DNA of 64,000 nucleotides from an uncultured Bacteroidota bacterium (GTDB lineage Bacteria; Bacteroidota; Bacteroidia; AKYH767-A; 2013-40CM-41-45). Shown piece by piece: positions 26,343 through 34,551 of the stretch. The translations under genes and the position numbers were made by a program. Position 1 is the stretch's first letter, and every line of letters begins with the position of its first letter. The DNA lies in assembly GCA_937871435.1 (NCBI GenBank), contig CALMQM010000023.1:1-64000 (forward strand). Reading direction: 5' to 3'. Under the pieces are notes generated by a model, which was given only the letters and a program-made list of their open reading frames with translations, was not told the origin of the DNA and did no database searches.

Positions 26343-29024
26343 ATGAGACAAATTCATACATACACTATCATTTTCCTGCTTTTTACAGCATTTTCAAAAG
26401 TTGAAGCCTCGGCTCCACCTTTGTTTGACTGGCAAAAATGCCTTGGCGGTAGTGCTCAGGATATGCCTGTAAAAATGATCCAGTCCCAAAATGGCTGTAT
26501 TTTAATGTTAGGCAGCACCGGTTCCAGCGATGGAGATGTAACAATAAACCATGGCTCAAACGATTTATGGCTATCCAAAACCGATTCTAATGGCAATATT
26601 TTGTGGCAAAAGACTTACGGAGGTAGCAACATCGACATTGGTACAGGAATAATAGAACTTGCAAATGGTGACCTGATCTTATCAGGATATACGGCTTCGC
26701 TGGATGGTGACATAAGCACACAACATGGGAATTTCGACGCCTGGATTATAAGAACCAATTCTTCGGGAACAATTTTATGGGAAAAAACTATCGGAGGCTC
26801 CCTCGTTGACTTGTGTTATGCAATGATTAAAAGCAACGATGGTGGAATTCTTATTGGCGGCGGAACTTATTCAAATGATGGAGATATCTCCGGAGCCCAC
26901 GGAGATCAGGATTTTTGGCTTTGCAAACTGGATGCGAACGGAAATATTATTTGGGAAAAAACTTTAGGCGGCAGCGGACTTGATGTATGTTATAGTATCG
27001 GACAAAATAACTCTAATGAAATCGTTGCATGTGGAAGCACTACATCTTCGGATGGAGATGTGTATGGACAACATGGCGGAACAGATTTCTGGGTGGTCAA
27101 GCTGAATCAATATGGAACTTTGATTTGGAATTCATGCTATGGAGGCTCTGATCAGGAAAGTGCATTTACCATGAGTTGTGCAGGTACCTCTCAAATCTTA
27201 ATAAGTGGTTACAGCAAATCAACAAATGGAGATGTACATCAGAATGCAGGGTACAATGATCTTTGGACTATTCTGATTGATCAAAATGGAAACTTGATCA
27301 ACCAAAAGGTGTTGGGCGGATCCGGAACAGACATCGCGTTCACTTCCCTACACACTTCTGATGGAGGCTTTCTCCTTGCAGGAGGAACAACTTCCCAAGA
27401 CGGTGATATTTCTTCATCGCATGGGCTTGAAGATATCTGGTTAACCAAGCTGGACGCTCAATTAAATCTGGAATGGGAAAAAAGTTATGGTGGAAGCAGT
27501 AATGAACGTCCATCTTCTTTGCTTCAAACTACTGATGGCGGATACTTGTTCTGCGGATACAGCTATAGTAATGACGGAAATGTTTCCGGAAATCATGGAT
27601 CTTCTGATTATTGGCTGGTGCATCTCAGTTGTCATACTCCTAGCGCACTCTTTAGTACAACGTATGACTCTCTTTGTGTTGGAATGTCGGCGGGATTTCA
27701 CAATGACTCCAGGTTTGCAAGTACTTATGAATGGTGGTCAAATGGTACCCCACTTTCTACTCAGGAAAATGCGTCACTGTCATTAAATGTATCCGGTGCA
27801 TACAATGTATCACTGATTGCACACACCTGTTATGCTTCCGATACAACAACCAAACTCATTTATGGTATAACTCCGCCTGAATTCAAAGTTTCAAAAAGTG
27901 CAGCATACTTCTGTTCAGGTGACAGCGTACAACTTATCGCTCCTTCGGGCTACACTTGTGAATGGAACACGGGAGATAATAGTACTTCAATTTATGTTCA
28001 TTCCAGAGGGCCTTTCCAGGTGACTGTAAATTTCTCAGGATGTCCTTCTACTTCAGAAAATATCTACTTAGGCTCCTACAGCAAGCCACAGATAGAACTT
28101 GGTCCAGACACCATTCTATGCAACTCATCCACAATGTTACTTTCCACCGGTTTGAGTCAAGGTTATACATATCAATGGCAGGATGGATCTTCCAACCCTA
28201 CACTGACAGTTCAATTACCCGGGGAATATTCTGTTCTCGTATCGAATGAGTTTTGTTCATCCTCAGATTCCATCCATATCGATACAGTTTCGTGTAATTT
28301 ACCTGTTGCTGCGTTCAGTGTTTCCTCCCAGAATGTATGTGAACACAGCGCAATCTCGTTTCAAAATACTTCAGTGCTTTCAACTGCTTGTACCTGGACA
28401 TTTCCCGGAGGAAATCCTTCTGTTTCAAACCAGATGAATCCGGTTGTTACTTATGACACTCCGGGCAATTACAGTGTCATACTCACTGTCAGCAATGACC
28501 AGGGAACTCAGACACTGATGCGATGGAACTACATTGTGGTGCATGCTTCACCGATGAAACCAATTATTGATGTAAACGGGTTTCAGTTGAGCAGTACACC
28601 GGCAGAATCTTACCAATGGTTGCTGAATTCAACAATGATAACAGGAGCAAATCAAAATTATCTGAATGCAAACCAGGATGGCTTTTATCAGGTAAGAATT
28701 TCAGATGAGTATCAATGCAGTGCCACTTCAGACTCCGTTTATGTATCCATAACCGGAATACAGCATACCTCCAACGCTTCCTCTATCTCGGTATATCCAA
28801 ATCCGAATTCCGGAAAATGTGTGTGCACTATCTCATCAGTGGAATCCGGAAGTATCAGAATTATTGATTCAAATGGAAATGAAATTCTACATAGAATGCC
28901 CTTCACTCCATCCATTGATTCTAAGTATGAAATAGACCTCAATGATTATCCTTCAGGATTGTATTTCGTTGAATTTAATGGTACCCAAAAAGTACACTTA
29001 TCCTATAGAATACAAAAACTCTAA
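26343..29024 (+). CDS. T9SS-secreted seven-repeat beta-propeller protein with PKD domain
   Basis: An 893-aa exported protein with a signal peptide of ~23 residues (FLLFTAFSKVEAS). Residues ~33-440 contain exactly seven repeats of about 58 residues with the consensus GGSxxDxxxxxxxxxxGxxxxxGxTxSxDGDVxxxHGxxDxWxxKxDxxGNxxWxKxx; seven such blades suggest a closed beta-propeller. Residues ~440-650 are Ig-like, and ~655-735 is a PKD domain (CTWTFPGGNPSVSNQMNP, YDTPGNYSVILTVSN). The C-terminus (VYPNPNSGK at ~820, SGLYFVEFNG) is a T9SS type A sorting domain. Function unknown; binding rather than catalysis is suggested by the architecture. Three micro-genes follow within 12 nt. Confidence 0.88.
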   Translation: MRQIHTYTIIFLLFTAFSKVEASAPPLFDWQKCLGGSAQDMPVKMIQSQNGCILMLGSTGSSDGDVTINHGSNDLWLSKTDSNGNILWQKTYGGSNIDIGTGIIELANGDLILSGYTASLDGDISTQHGNFDAWIIRTNSSGTILWEKTIGGSLVDLCYAMIKSNDGGILIGGGTYSNDGDISGAHGDQDFWLCKLDANGNIIWEKTLGGSGLDVCYSIGQNNSNEIVACGSTTSSDGDVYGQHGGTDFWVVKLNQYGTLIWNSCYGGSDQESAFTMSCAGTSQILISGYSKSTNGDVHQNAGYNDLWTILIDQNGNLINQKVLGGSGTDIAFTSLHTSDGGFLLAGGTTSQDGDISSSHGLEDIWLTKLDAQLNLEWEKSYGGSSNERPSSLLQTTDGGYLFCGYSYSNDGNVSGNHGSSDYWLVHLSCHTPSALFSTTYDSLCVGMSAGFHNDSRFASTYEWWSNGTPLSTQENASLSLNVSGAYNVSLIAHTCYASDTTTKLIYGITPPEFKVSKSAAYFCSGDSVQLIAPSGYTCEWNTGDNSTSIYVHSRGPFQVTVNFSGCPSTSENIYLGSYSKPQIELGPDTILCNSSTMLLSTGLSQGYTYQWQDGSSNPTLTVQLPGEYSVLVSNEFCSSSDSIHIDTVSCNLPVAAFSVSSQNVCEHSAISFQNTSVLSTACTWTFPGGNPSVSNQMNPVVTYDTPGNYSVILTVSNDQGTQTLMRWNYIVVHASPMKPIIDVNGFQLSSTPAESYQWLLNSTMITGANQNYLNANQDGFYQVRISDEYQCSATSDSVYVSITGIQHTSNASSISVYPNPNSGKCVCTISSVESGSIRIIDSNGNEILHRMPFTPSIDSKYEIDLNDYPSGLYFVEFNGTQKVHLSYRIQKL

Positions 29025-29035
29025 AACTAAAAAAT

Positions 29036-29119
29036 ATGATCTACGCAATCATTGGCATTTATGTATTAGGCTTTCTTCTTATGATTAAAGAAGACCGCGC
29101 AAAAAAATCATCCAATTAA
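29036..29119 (+). CDS. single-span membrane microprotein 1 (27 aa)
   Basis: ATG at 29036, 27 codons, stop TAA at 29117-29119; too short for ordinary gene callers. It begins MIYAIIGIYVLGFLLMI (one hydrophobic span, residues 2-17), followed by KEDRAKK, a positively charged tail that predicts the C-terminus in the cytoplasm. The start sits 12 nt after the preceding stop in an A-rich leader. Two further genes of the same design follow at once, which is the main reason to believe it is real. No family is recognised. It could be an accessory subunit of a membrane complex, but nothing here says which. Confidence 0.6.
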   Translation: MIYAIIGIYVLGFLLMIKEDRAKKSSN

Positions 29120-29143
29120 TTAAACAACCTAAAAAAAAACAAC

Positions 29144-29227
29144 ATGATTTACGCTGTACTCGGATTGTATGTAGCCGGATTGTTCTTACTCATCCTCGAA
29201 GATGTGAAGAAAAAATCGACTAAATAA
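29144..29227 (+). CDS. single-span membrane microprotein 2 (27 aa)
   Basis: ATG at 29144, 27 codons, stop at 29225-29227, preceded by a long A-run. Sequence plan is the same as that of microprotein 1: MIYAVLGLYVAGLFLLI as the membrane span, then LEDVKKK. Identity to microprotein 1 is high over the span (MIYA, G, YV, G at the same positions) and at the ED-x-(R/K)-KK boundary. The gap to its predecessor is 24 nt. Function unknown. Confidence 0.6.
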   Translation: MIYAVLGLYVAGLFLLILEDVKKKSTK

Positions 29228-29249
29228 TTTAAATTAAAAACTGATCCTC

Positions 29250-29366
29250 ATGAACTTTACAATGATCGTTCTGTATGTCGCGAGTTTGTATTACATGCTG
29301 GCGGAAGATTCAAGGAAGAAAATTTCGAAAGAAGATTCTGACAAGCAGGTAGACAAACTGAATTAA
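29250..29366 (+). CDS. single-span membrane microprotein 3 (38 aa)
   Basis: ATG at 29250, 38 codons, stop at 29364-29366. The span MIVLYVASLYYML (residues 5-17) aligns with the spans of the two preceding peptides around YV, and AEDSRKK repeats their ED-x-x-K boundary. It has an extra charged, lysine- and aspartate-rich tail of about 11 residues. The gap to its predecessor is 22 nt. A palindrome (TAAATTCA / TGAATTTA, 29375-29397) lies between its stop and the convergent AIM24-family gene, but without a T-run. Function unknown. Confidence 0.55.
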   Translation: MNFTMIVLYVASLYYMLAEDSRKKISKEDSDKQVDKLN

Positions 29367-29410
29367 TACATCAGTAAATTCAGGATCATTGAATTTAAAA
29401 GGAGAAAAAG

Positions 29411-30169
29411 CTATTTATCTCCGGAGATCAGGGTGCCAAACAAACCTCCCAATCCGCGTGATTCTTCCCTATTTCCGCCCCAGCGCGATGCCGAGATAAT
29501 TCTGTCAGCAAGTCTGGAGAAGGGAAGTGTTTGTAAATAGACTACACCTGGTCCGGTTAATTTGGCGTAGAACATTCCTTCGCCACCGAACAGTACATTT
29601 TTGAATCCGCCAATAAACTGGATGTCATAATTCACAGTTGGCTGAAAAGCAACAAGACATCCCGTGTCTACACGAAGGCTCTCATTGGCTTTGAGTGTTT
29701 TTTGAATTACTGTTCCTCCTGCATGAACGAATGCAAGACCATCGCCACTTAATCTTTGGAGGATGAAACCTTCCCCACCAAAGAGTCCGGCTCCTATTTT
29801 TTTGGTAAACTCGACACTGATGTCAATACCTTCGGCAGAGCACAAATATCCGTCTCTTTGGCAAAGGAATGATCCTCCCAATTCTCCAAGGTGCAGAGGA
29901 ATAATTTTCCCCGGATATGGAGCCGCGAATGTAACTCGTGATTTTCCTACGCCATTGTTGAGGAAGGAGGTGATAAAGAAATTTTCACCGGAAATGATTC
30001 TTTTCAAACCTTGAAAAATTCCACCACCGGATGATGTTTGCATTTCAATTCCATCCTCCATGTACAACATGGCTCCAACTTCTGCTCTGACTGCTTCTTT
30101 CGGATCAAGTTCTACCTCGACCGCTTGCATATCATCTCCAAATATTTTGTAATCTATTTCGTGTGCCAT
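29411..30169 (-). CDS. AIM24/TIGR00266-family protein
   Basis: A 252-aa protein without signal peptide. It shows the family's beta-rich double-psi-like pattern with repeated glycine motifs: AEVGAMLYMEDGIEMQTS, GGGIFQGLKRIISGENFFI, GGSFLCQRDGYLCSAEG, FGGEGFILQRLSGDGLAFV and FGGEGMFYAKLTGPGVVYLQ. Length and motif order fit the family from end to end. Its molecular role in bacteria is not established; the name comes from a yeast mitochondrial inner-membrane protein. It is downstream of the phosphohexomutase gene on the same strand, with a 66-nt gap. Confidence 0.88.
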   Translation of the reverse strand: MAHEIDYKIFGDDMQAVEVELDPKEAVRAEVGAMLYMEDGIEMQTSSGGGIFQGLKRIISGENFFITSFLNNGVGKSRVTFAAPYPGKIIPLHLGELGGSFLCQRDGYLCSAEGIDISVEFTKKIGAGLFGGEGFILQRLSGDGLAFVHAGGTVIQKTLKANESLRVDTGCLVAFQPTVNYDIQFIGGFKNVLFGGEGMFYAKLTGPGVVYLQTLPFSRLADRIISASRWGGNREESRGLGGLFGTLISGDK

Positions 30170-30235
30170 GGCTTTTATAGCAAATGTTTATACCAATACA
30201 TTAAAATTTCCTGCTTATCAGGATCTATCTTTAAA

Positions 30236-31645
30236 TTAACTCAACAAGGTTTTTTCGGCCGCCTTTAGTATTTCGAATGCTTTTTCTCTGGATGTTGACT
30301 CAGCATATGTACGCAATACCGGTTCAGTTCCTGAGGCCCGTATCAATAGCCATTCAGTATTGGTATCATCAAAAAAGTACTTATATCCATCCAAATCTTC
30401 AGTGCGCTTAATTTTGTATTTACCAAACTCAGTATAATTTCCTTTCCTGGTATTTTCAATGATACGCTGTTTTACTTCTTCTTTTAGATGCAAATCACTT
30501 CTCTCAAAAGAAAAAGGACCAACAATATCATAGACTTCCTGAATTAATTCAGGAAGTTTCTTACCACTCTTTGCCATGAACTCCCAGATCACAAGCCCCA
30601 TCCAGATTCCATCTCGTTCAGGAATATGTCCTTTGATCGCAATTCCACCACTTTCTTCTCCTCCAAGCAGTACATCTTCAGTGACCATGATCTGACAAAT
30701 GTATTTGAATCCGATCTTTACGGTTTCCAAATCGAGACCATAATGTTTGCACAGCTTTTCCACCTTTGGTGTAGTACTGAAAGCTGTACAAACTTTCCCA
30801 CGAACTCCTTTGTATTTGTACAGATAATGGATCAGCAACAAAATAATGTGATGCGAATCCACAAAATTTCCCTTTCCATCATACATTCCAATCCGATCTG
30901 CATCGCCATCTGTGACCAAACCACACTCAATATTTCCTCGTTGTTTAATCAGTTCCCGAAATTCATTCAGGTTTTTATCGATAGGTTCGGGAGCTTGTCC
31001 ATGAAAACCAGGATTATTTTCACAGTGCAGTAAAGTCATATCAGGAAAGAGTCGGCGAATTACATTCTGACCTGCACCATACATGGCATCGTATGCAAGA
31101 TTCATCCCTGATTTACGAATAGCATCCAGATCAAAATTTTTCTCAACATGCTTGATGTATTCATCTTCCAAAGCAACCCATTGAAGCAATCCTGTTTTTT
31201 CAACATCGCCGATACTTCCGGAAAGATTCGTTGAAGATGAATCCGGAATCATGTCTTCAATCTGCTGAACAAGGTCCGGACTAAGAGGCCCCCCATAGCT
31301 TCCCTTCAATTTAAATCCATTATAACTTGGCGGATTGTGAGATGCAGTTATGATAATACCTAAATCACACTTATTCATCAATGTTCCCAAAGAAATCATT
31401 GGAGTTGAAACAAAGTTTTTTGCCAGGTAAGTTTTGACTCCATGTGCAGCCATCACTTTGGTCACTGTATGAGCAAACAGTTCACCGGCAAATCTGCAAT
31501 CATGACCAACCATTACAGTTGGGTTTTTCTTTTGCTTCAATAACCATTTGGCAGTCGCTTCAGAAACTCTGGCTACGTTTTCAACTGTAAAATCCTGAGC
31601 GATGATTGCACGCCATCCGTCCGTTCCAAATTTTATTTTATCCAT
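30236..31645 (-). CDS. phosphoglucomutase/phosphomannomutase family enzyme
   Basis: A 469-aa cytosolic alpha-D-phosphohexomutase that moves phosphate between C1 and C6 of a hexose. Diagnostic motifs appear in order: FGTDGWRA near the start (~7), the phosphoserine loop ITASHNPPSYNGFKLKG (~99), the metal-binding DGDADRIG (~244), the sugar-binding GEESGG (~326) and the phosphate-binding RASGTEPVLRTY (~440). The length is normal. Whether glucose, mannose or another hexose is preferred cannot be told from these motifs. It supplies sugar 1-phosphates for glycogen or polysaccharides. Confidence 0.92.
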   Translation of the reverse strand: MDKIKFGTDGWRAIIAQDFTVENVARVSEATAKWLLKQKKNPTVMVGHDCRFAGELFAHTVTKVMAAHGVKTYLAKNFVSTPMISLGTLMNKCDLGIIITASHNPPSYNGFKLKGSYGGPLSPDLVQQIEDMIPDSSSTNLSGSIGDVEKTGLLQWVALEDEYIKHVEKNFDLDAIRKSGMNLAYDAMYGAGQNVIRRLFPDMTLLHCENNPGFHGQAPEPIDKNLNEFRELIKQRGNIECGLVTDGDADRIGMYDGKGNFVDSHHIILLLIHYLYKYKGVRGKVCTAFSTTPKVEKLCKHYGLDLETVKIGFKYICQIMVTEDVLLGGEESGGIAIKGHIPERDGIWMGLVIWEFMAKSGKKLPELIQEVYDIVGPFSFERSDLHLKEEVKQRIIENTRKGNYTEFGKYKIKRTEDLDGYKYFFDDTNTEWLLIRASGTEPVLRTYAESTSREKAFEILKAAEKTLLS

Positions 31646-31732
31646 TGTATATTTGTTTGTTTTATCTTGATTTAAAGAAATTGATTCGAAAATCTCAATT
31701 GATAAATTCCTGAGTTTTCAAAACAATGTTTA

Positions 31733-32821
31733 TCATTCATATTTAGCAAAATCAGTCAACACATTCCATTTCCATGTCCTGAGCCCTTTAAGATAGGAGT
31801 CAGATTGTTCAATTGGTATGGTTTGCGAATTGATTTTGAGAATGCGAAAATAAAATTCTTTTTCATTCAGAAAATCAAGCGGTGATTTAAAATCAACTAA
31901 AAATTCCAATTTCCCGAATTCTTCACCCGACAAGGAATCCAGGGCTTTCCCATCAACATAGATCCGGACCAATTCAGGTTCAGTTTGAATCACATCTCCT
32001 TGCTTTTTCCAGCGTTCTTTCACTTCTACTCTGCTCACCAGAATTTTTCCGGGCTGCATAAAATTTCGAATCTTATCTCCACCAAGATTGTAAAATACTT
32101 CCCTGTTGTCATTCAGGTAAGTCTGCAGGATATTTATAAACACTTTACTTTTGGAACCTGAATTTTTTCCTGAATCAGTCGAATCGTCAATGGAATAGCT
32201 CACCAATTTACAATCAAAATCAGGTGTAGTTGTCTTGCCACTGACAATTTTCTTCATCTCTTCTTTCAATTGAAGCGCTTCTTTTAAATTGGCAACTTGC
32301 TTTTCTCCATATTGCATAATATTGAAGAAATAATATTTATTCAGCAGCACGCTTTCAAAAGAGGAATAGCAATTTCCATTTGCATTGGTAGGAATTGGTG
32401 TATGTCTCAATACTTCTTGTAGCGGAAGAAAGTCAACATAACCATAGGAAACTTCTTCACCTGCATTGTTTCGTCCGGAAAAATAAAACCCTAAGGTTTG
32501 CAATGCTCCTGCTTTTTTATCGATGTCCCATAATTCATAAATGAATAATTGGGTGGTTCTGGAAAATTCCACTCCGGAAGATTCTTCCAGTTTGCGTAAG
32601 GTCGATGGTTTTATCTGAACTTCTTTTTTTGGAGAATCCCACAAAGAAACACGGCCAGACATGATTTCATTGTAAACCAACGGAGGTAATTCGTTCACCA
32701 GATTATAACCGAGGGTATCAGATTGATCCCTTGAACTTAAAAAAAGCAAAACAGGTGTCGGTGCTGACAACAAATTGCCGTAAATGAATAAAATGAAGAA
32801 CGTGCACAGAAGTTTTTTCAT
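31733..32821 (-). CDS. exported protein of unknown function downstream of mltG
   Basis: A 362-aa protein from the ATG at 32821. This start gives a clean signal peptide (KKLLCTFFILFIYGNLLSA) and lies 7 nt behind the mltG stop; an upstream start at 32878 would overlap mltG and hide the signal. The mature protein is mixed alpha/beta with no motif I recognise. It contains VYNEIMSGRVSLWDSPKKE, a segment reminiscent of gliding/T9SS accessory proteins in general style, but not enough to assign it. The tight spacing suggests co-transcription with mltG and a periplasmic envelope role (inference). Confidence 0.75.
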   Translation of the reverse strand: MKKLLCTFFILFIYGNLLSAPTPVLLFLSSRDQSDTLGYNLVNELPPLVYNEIMSGRVSLWDSPKKEVQIKPSTLRKLEESSGVEFSRTTQLFIYELWDIDKKAGALQTLGFYFSGRNNAGEEVSYGYVDFLPLQEVLRHTPIPTNANGNCYSSFESVLLNKYYFFNIMQYGEKQVANLKEALQLKEEMKKIVSGKTTTPDFDCKLVSYSIDDSTDSGKNSGSKSKVFINILQTYLNDNREVFYNLGGDKIRNFMQPGKILVSRVEVKERWKKQGDVIQTEPELVRIYVDGKALDSLSGEEFGKLEFLVDFKSPLDFLNEKEFYFRILKINSQTIPIEQSDSYLKGLRTWKWNVLTDFAKYE

Positions 32822-32828
32822 GATAAGC

Positions 32829-33881
32829 TTAAGATCGAATTCCTCTCCTGTCAAGAGCTTTTTGAAAACGACGTGCATTCAACAAATGCTGGTCATAGGT
32901 TGAAGTAAAACTGTGGTAGCCACTAAAATCTTCTTTCGCACAGAAATACATGTAATTATGCTTTGTATAATTCAACACTGCATTTAATGAAGCTGTAGTT
33001 GGAAGACAAATTGGTCCAGGCGGAAGACCTTTGTACATATAGGTGTTGTAGGGAGAATCAATTTCTTTATAGACAGAGAGAACTCTGTTGATGCTGAAAT
33101 CACCTAAAGCATAAACCAATGTCGGATCTGCTTCAAGTTTCCAGTCTTTTTTATACCGGTTCAAATAAACACCTGCCATGATTGGTTTTTCATCATCCCT
33201 GTTAGTTTCAAGCTGAACAATACTGGCTAAAGTAGACACCTGAACAGGAGTCAGAGGTATTGCTCTCGCTTTTGCAAGCCGTTCAGCATTCCAGAATTTA
33301 TCGTACTCTTTTTTCATTTTTTTTATAAACTGGTCTGCTGATGTGTTCCAATAAACTTCATAGGTATCCGGTAGGAACATTGACAAAATATTCTGAGGCG
33401 TAAAACCCAGCTGATGTGTATAGTCAGAATCATCAAGCAAATTAAGAATTGAAACAGATCTGGCTTCTATTTGCTCGCTAACTTTTTGAGCCAGTTCCTG
33501 CTTAGTGCGAATATTATTAAATACCAGTTTTACCGGCACTTGTCTTCCTGAACGTAATAAGGAAATAAGTTCTTTGTTATTCATCCGGGGAAGCAATTGA
33601 TACCTTCCCGGTTTTACCTTATTTACATACTTCATTTGCTCTGCCGTCCATCGAAAAGATTTTTCATCAATCAGCATTTGCCGGTATTCCAGAATGCGAA
33701 CAACATCTTCAAAGGAAGATCCTGTCGGAATCAAAATATACTGTGGACTTTGTTTGCTTGTAATAACATTTGGAGAATAAATCATTTTATAAATCCTGCT
33801 TCCAAAAAAAGCAACAACAATCAAAAGGACGACCACAAGGCTCCACAATACTTGTTTCATTCTCGATTTTTTACCTGGCAT
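32829..33881 (-). CDS. mltG: endolytic transglycosylase MltG (YceG family)
   Basis: A 350-aa inner-membrane protein with one N-terminal span (residues ~9-30) and a periplasmic catalytic domain. It cleaves nascent glycan strands, probably ending peptidoglycan polymerisation. The N-terminal part has a LysM-like region (IPTGSSFEDVVRIL). The YceG core shows LASIVQLETNRDDEKPIMAG, where the ET glutamate is at the conserved catalytic position, then VYLNRYKKDWKLEADPTLVY and YNTYMYKGLPPGPICLP. The usual family form IVEKET is IVQLET here; the catalytic-position Glu is kept. It is the first gene of a two-gene unit and diverges from the phosphate island. Confidence 0.93.
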   Translation of the reverse strand: MPGKKSRMKQVLWSLVVVLLIVVAFFGSRIYKMIYSPNVITSKQSPQYILIPTGSSFEDVVRILEYRQMLIDEKSFRWTAEQMKYVNKVKPGRYQLLPRMNNKELISLLRSGRQVPVKLVFNNIRTKQELAQKVSEQIEARSVSILNLLDDSDYTHQLGFTPQNILSMFLPDTYEVYWNTSADQFIKKMKKEYDKFWNAERLAKARAIPLTPVQVSTLASIVQLETNRDDEKPIMAGVYLNRYKKDWKLEADPTLVYALGDFSINRVLSVYKEIDSPYNTYMYKGLPPGPICLPTTASLNAVLNYTKHNYMYFCAKEDFSGYHSFTSTYDQHLLNARRFQKALDRRGIRS

Positions 33882-33970
33882 TCTGATCGTTTTCCTTTAA
33901 GTTAAAGTATTGATTTTTAAAGCGATGTACTGTTATCGTCTGGAATTATCAAGACGAAATTACAAGCAAA

Positions 33971-34026
33971 TTGATTAAACGTTAATGCACAATTAATTAT
34001 TTCTCAACAGTGGCTGTGTTACTTTG
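33971..34026 (+). promoter_or_regulatory. candidate Pho-box array and -7 box upstream of the 120-aa gene
   Basis: Four 6-mers in 11-bp phase, TTGATT (33971), TTAATG (33982), TTAATT (33993) and TCAACA (34004), precede TTACTTTG (34019-34026), one base off TAnnTTTG. The last unit starts 15 bp before the -7 box, exactly as at 34519/34534 and 35800/35815. The individual units are weaker matches than in the other two promoters. Confidence 0.4.
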
Positions 34027-34038
34027 CAAAAAAAATTC

Positions 34039-34401
34039 ATGAAAATCTTTTTATACAGGGAAGACGGTTTCAATGCATATGCTCATTGCCTGAATACTCT
34101 GAGAAAAATTCAATTCACTGTTCAGCATTCAAATGAAATCCGGGGAATCATTCACGGCATAAAACACCATTCAACAGCAGCGAAGAGTTCTTTTCTTGAC
34201 CTGAGAATTCAGAAATTGCTGAATGGATTTCGAATAGACATTTATTCTGATTCCATTTCGGGGAGCAGTTCTGCGCTAAGTCTTGACAATGTCAATGAAA
34301 ACGAATTCGTAGAAGAATTCATTGACACTCTTCAAACGGAAAATCCTGACAATGCTTTTAAACTCCGGGAACAGCAGCAGTTATTAGCGATTGTGAAATA
34401 A
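34039..34401 (+). CDS. small protein of unknown function, possible Pho-regulon member
   Basis: A 120-aa soluble protein starting at the ATG at 34039 (MKIFLYREDGFNAYAH); an in-frame TTG 15 nt upstream is less likely because it lies inside the predicted promoter/transcript start. The protein is predicted alpha/beta with the charged C-terminal helix NPDNAFKLREQQQLLAI. No motif is recognised. Its promoter carries the same phased repeat architecture as the regulator and porin promoters to its right, so co-regulation by phosphate limitation is suggested. It reads divergently from mltG. Confidence 0.65.
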   Translation: MKIFLYREDGFNAYAHCLNTLRKIQFTVQHSNEIRGIIHGIKHHSTAAKSSFLDLRIQKLLNGFRIDIYSDSISGSSSALSLDNVNENEFVEEFIDTLQTENPDNAFKLREQQQLLAIVK

Positions 34402-34485
34402 CACATACGATTTTTTTGAGTCTTGAAACTCGACATATTTCGAATTAAATAGCTTATTATTAGCTATTTATGCAAATTGAAATCG

Positions 34486-34541
34486 TTAACAGTTTGTTTA
34501 CATACCAGTAATACCCTGTTCATATCACTCCTTTACTTTTG
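34486..34541 (+). promoter_or_regulatory. candidate Pho-box array and promoter of the response-regulator pair
   Basis: Four units in strict 11-bp phase: TTAACA (34486), TTTACA (34497), GTAATA (34508) and TTCATA (34519), consensus (T/G)TnA(C/T)A. They are followed by TACTTTTG at 34534-34541, a perfect -7 box. No -33 TTG is present, as expected for an activator-dependent promoter. The layout (direct repeats of 11-bp period ending about 10 bp before the -7/-10 element) is the known geometry of PhoB sites in proteobacteria. Confidence 0.55.
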
Positions 34542-34551
34542 AAAAAAAACA

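Noticed and set aside
29375-29397. Palindrome TAAATTCA/TGAATTTA between convergent genes as a terminator
   Set aside because: AT-only-like weak stem with a 7-nt loop and no T-run after it on either strand; left as a note only.
30626-31033. 135-codon plus-strand open frame within the phosphohexomutase gene
   Set aside because: The minus strand encodes all conserved phosphohexomutase motifs here, so this is a shadow frame.
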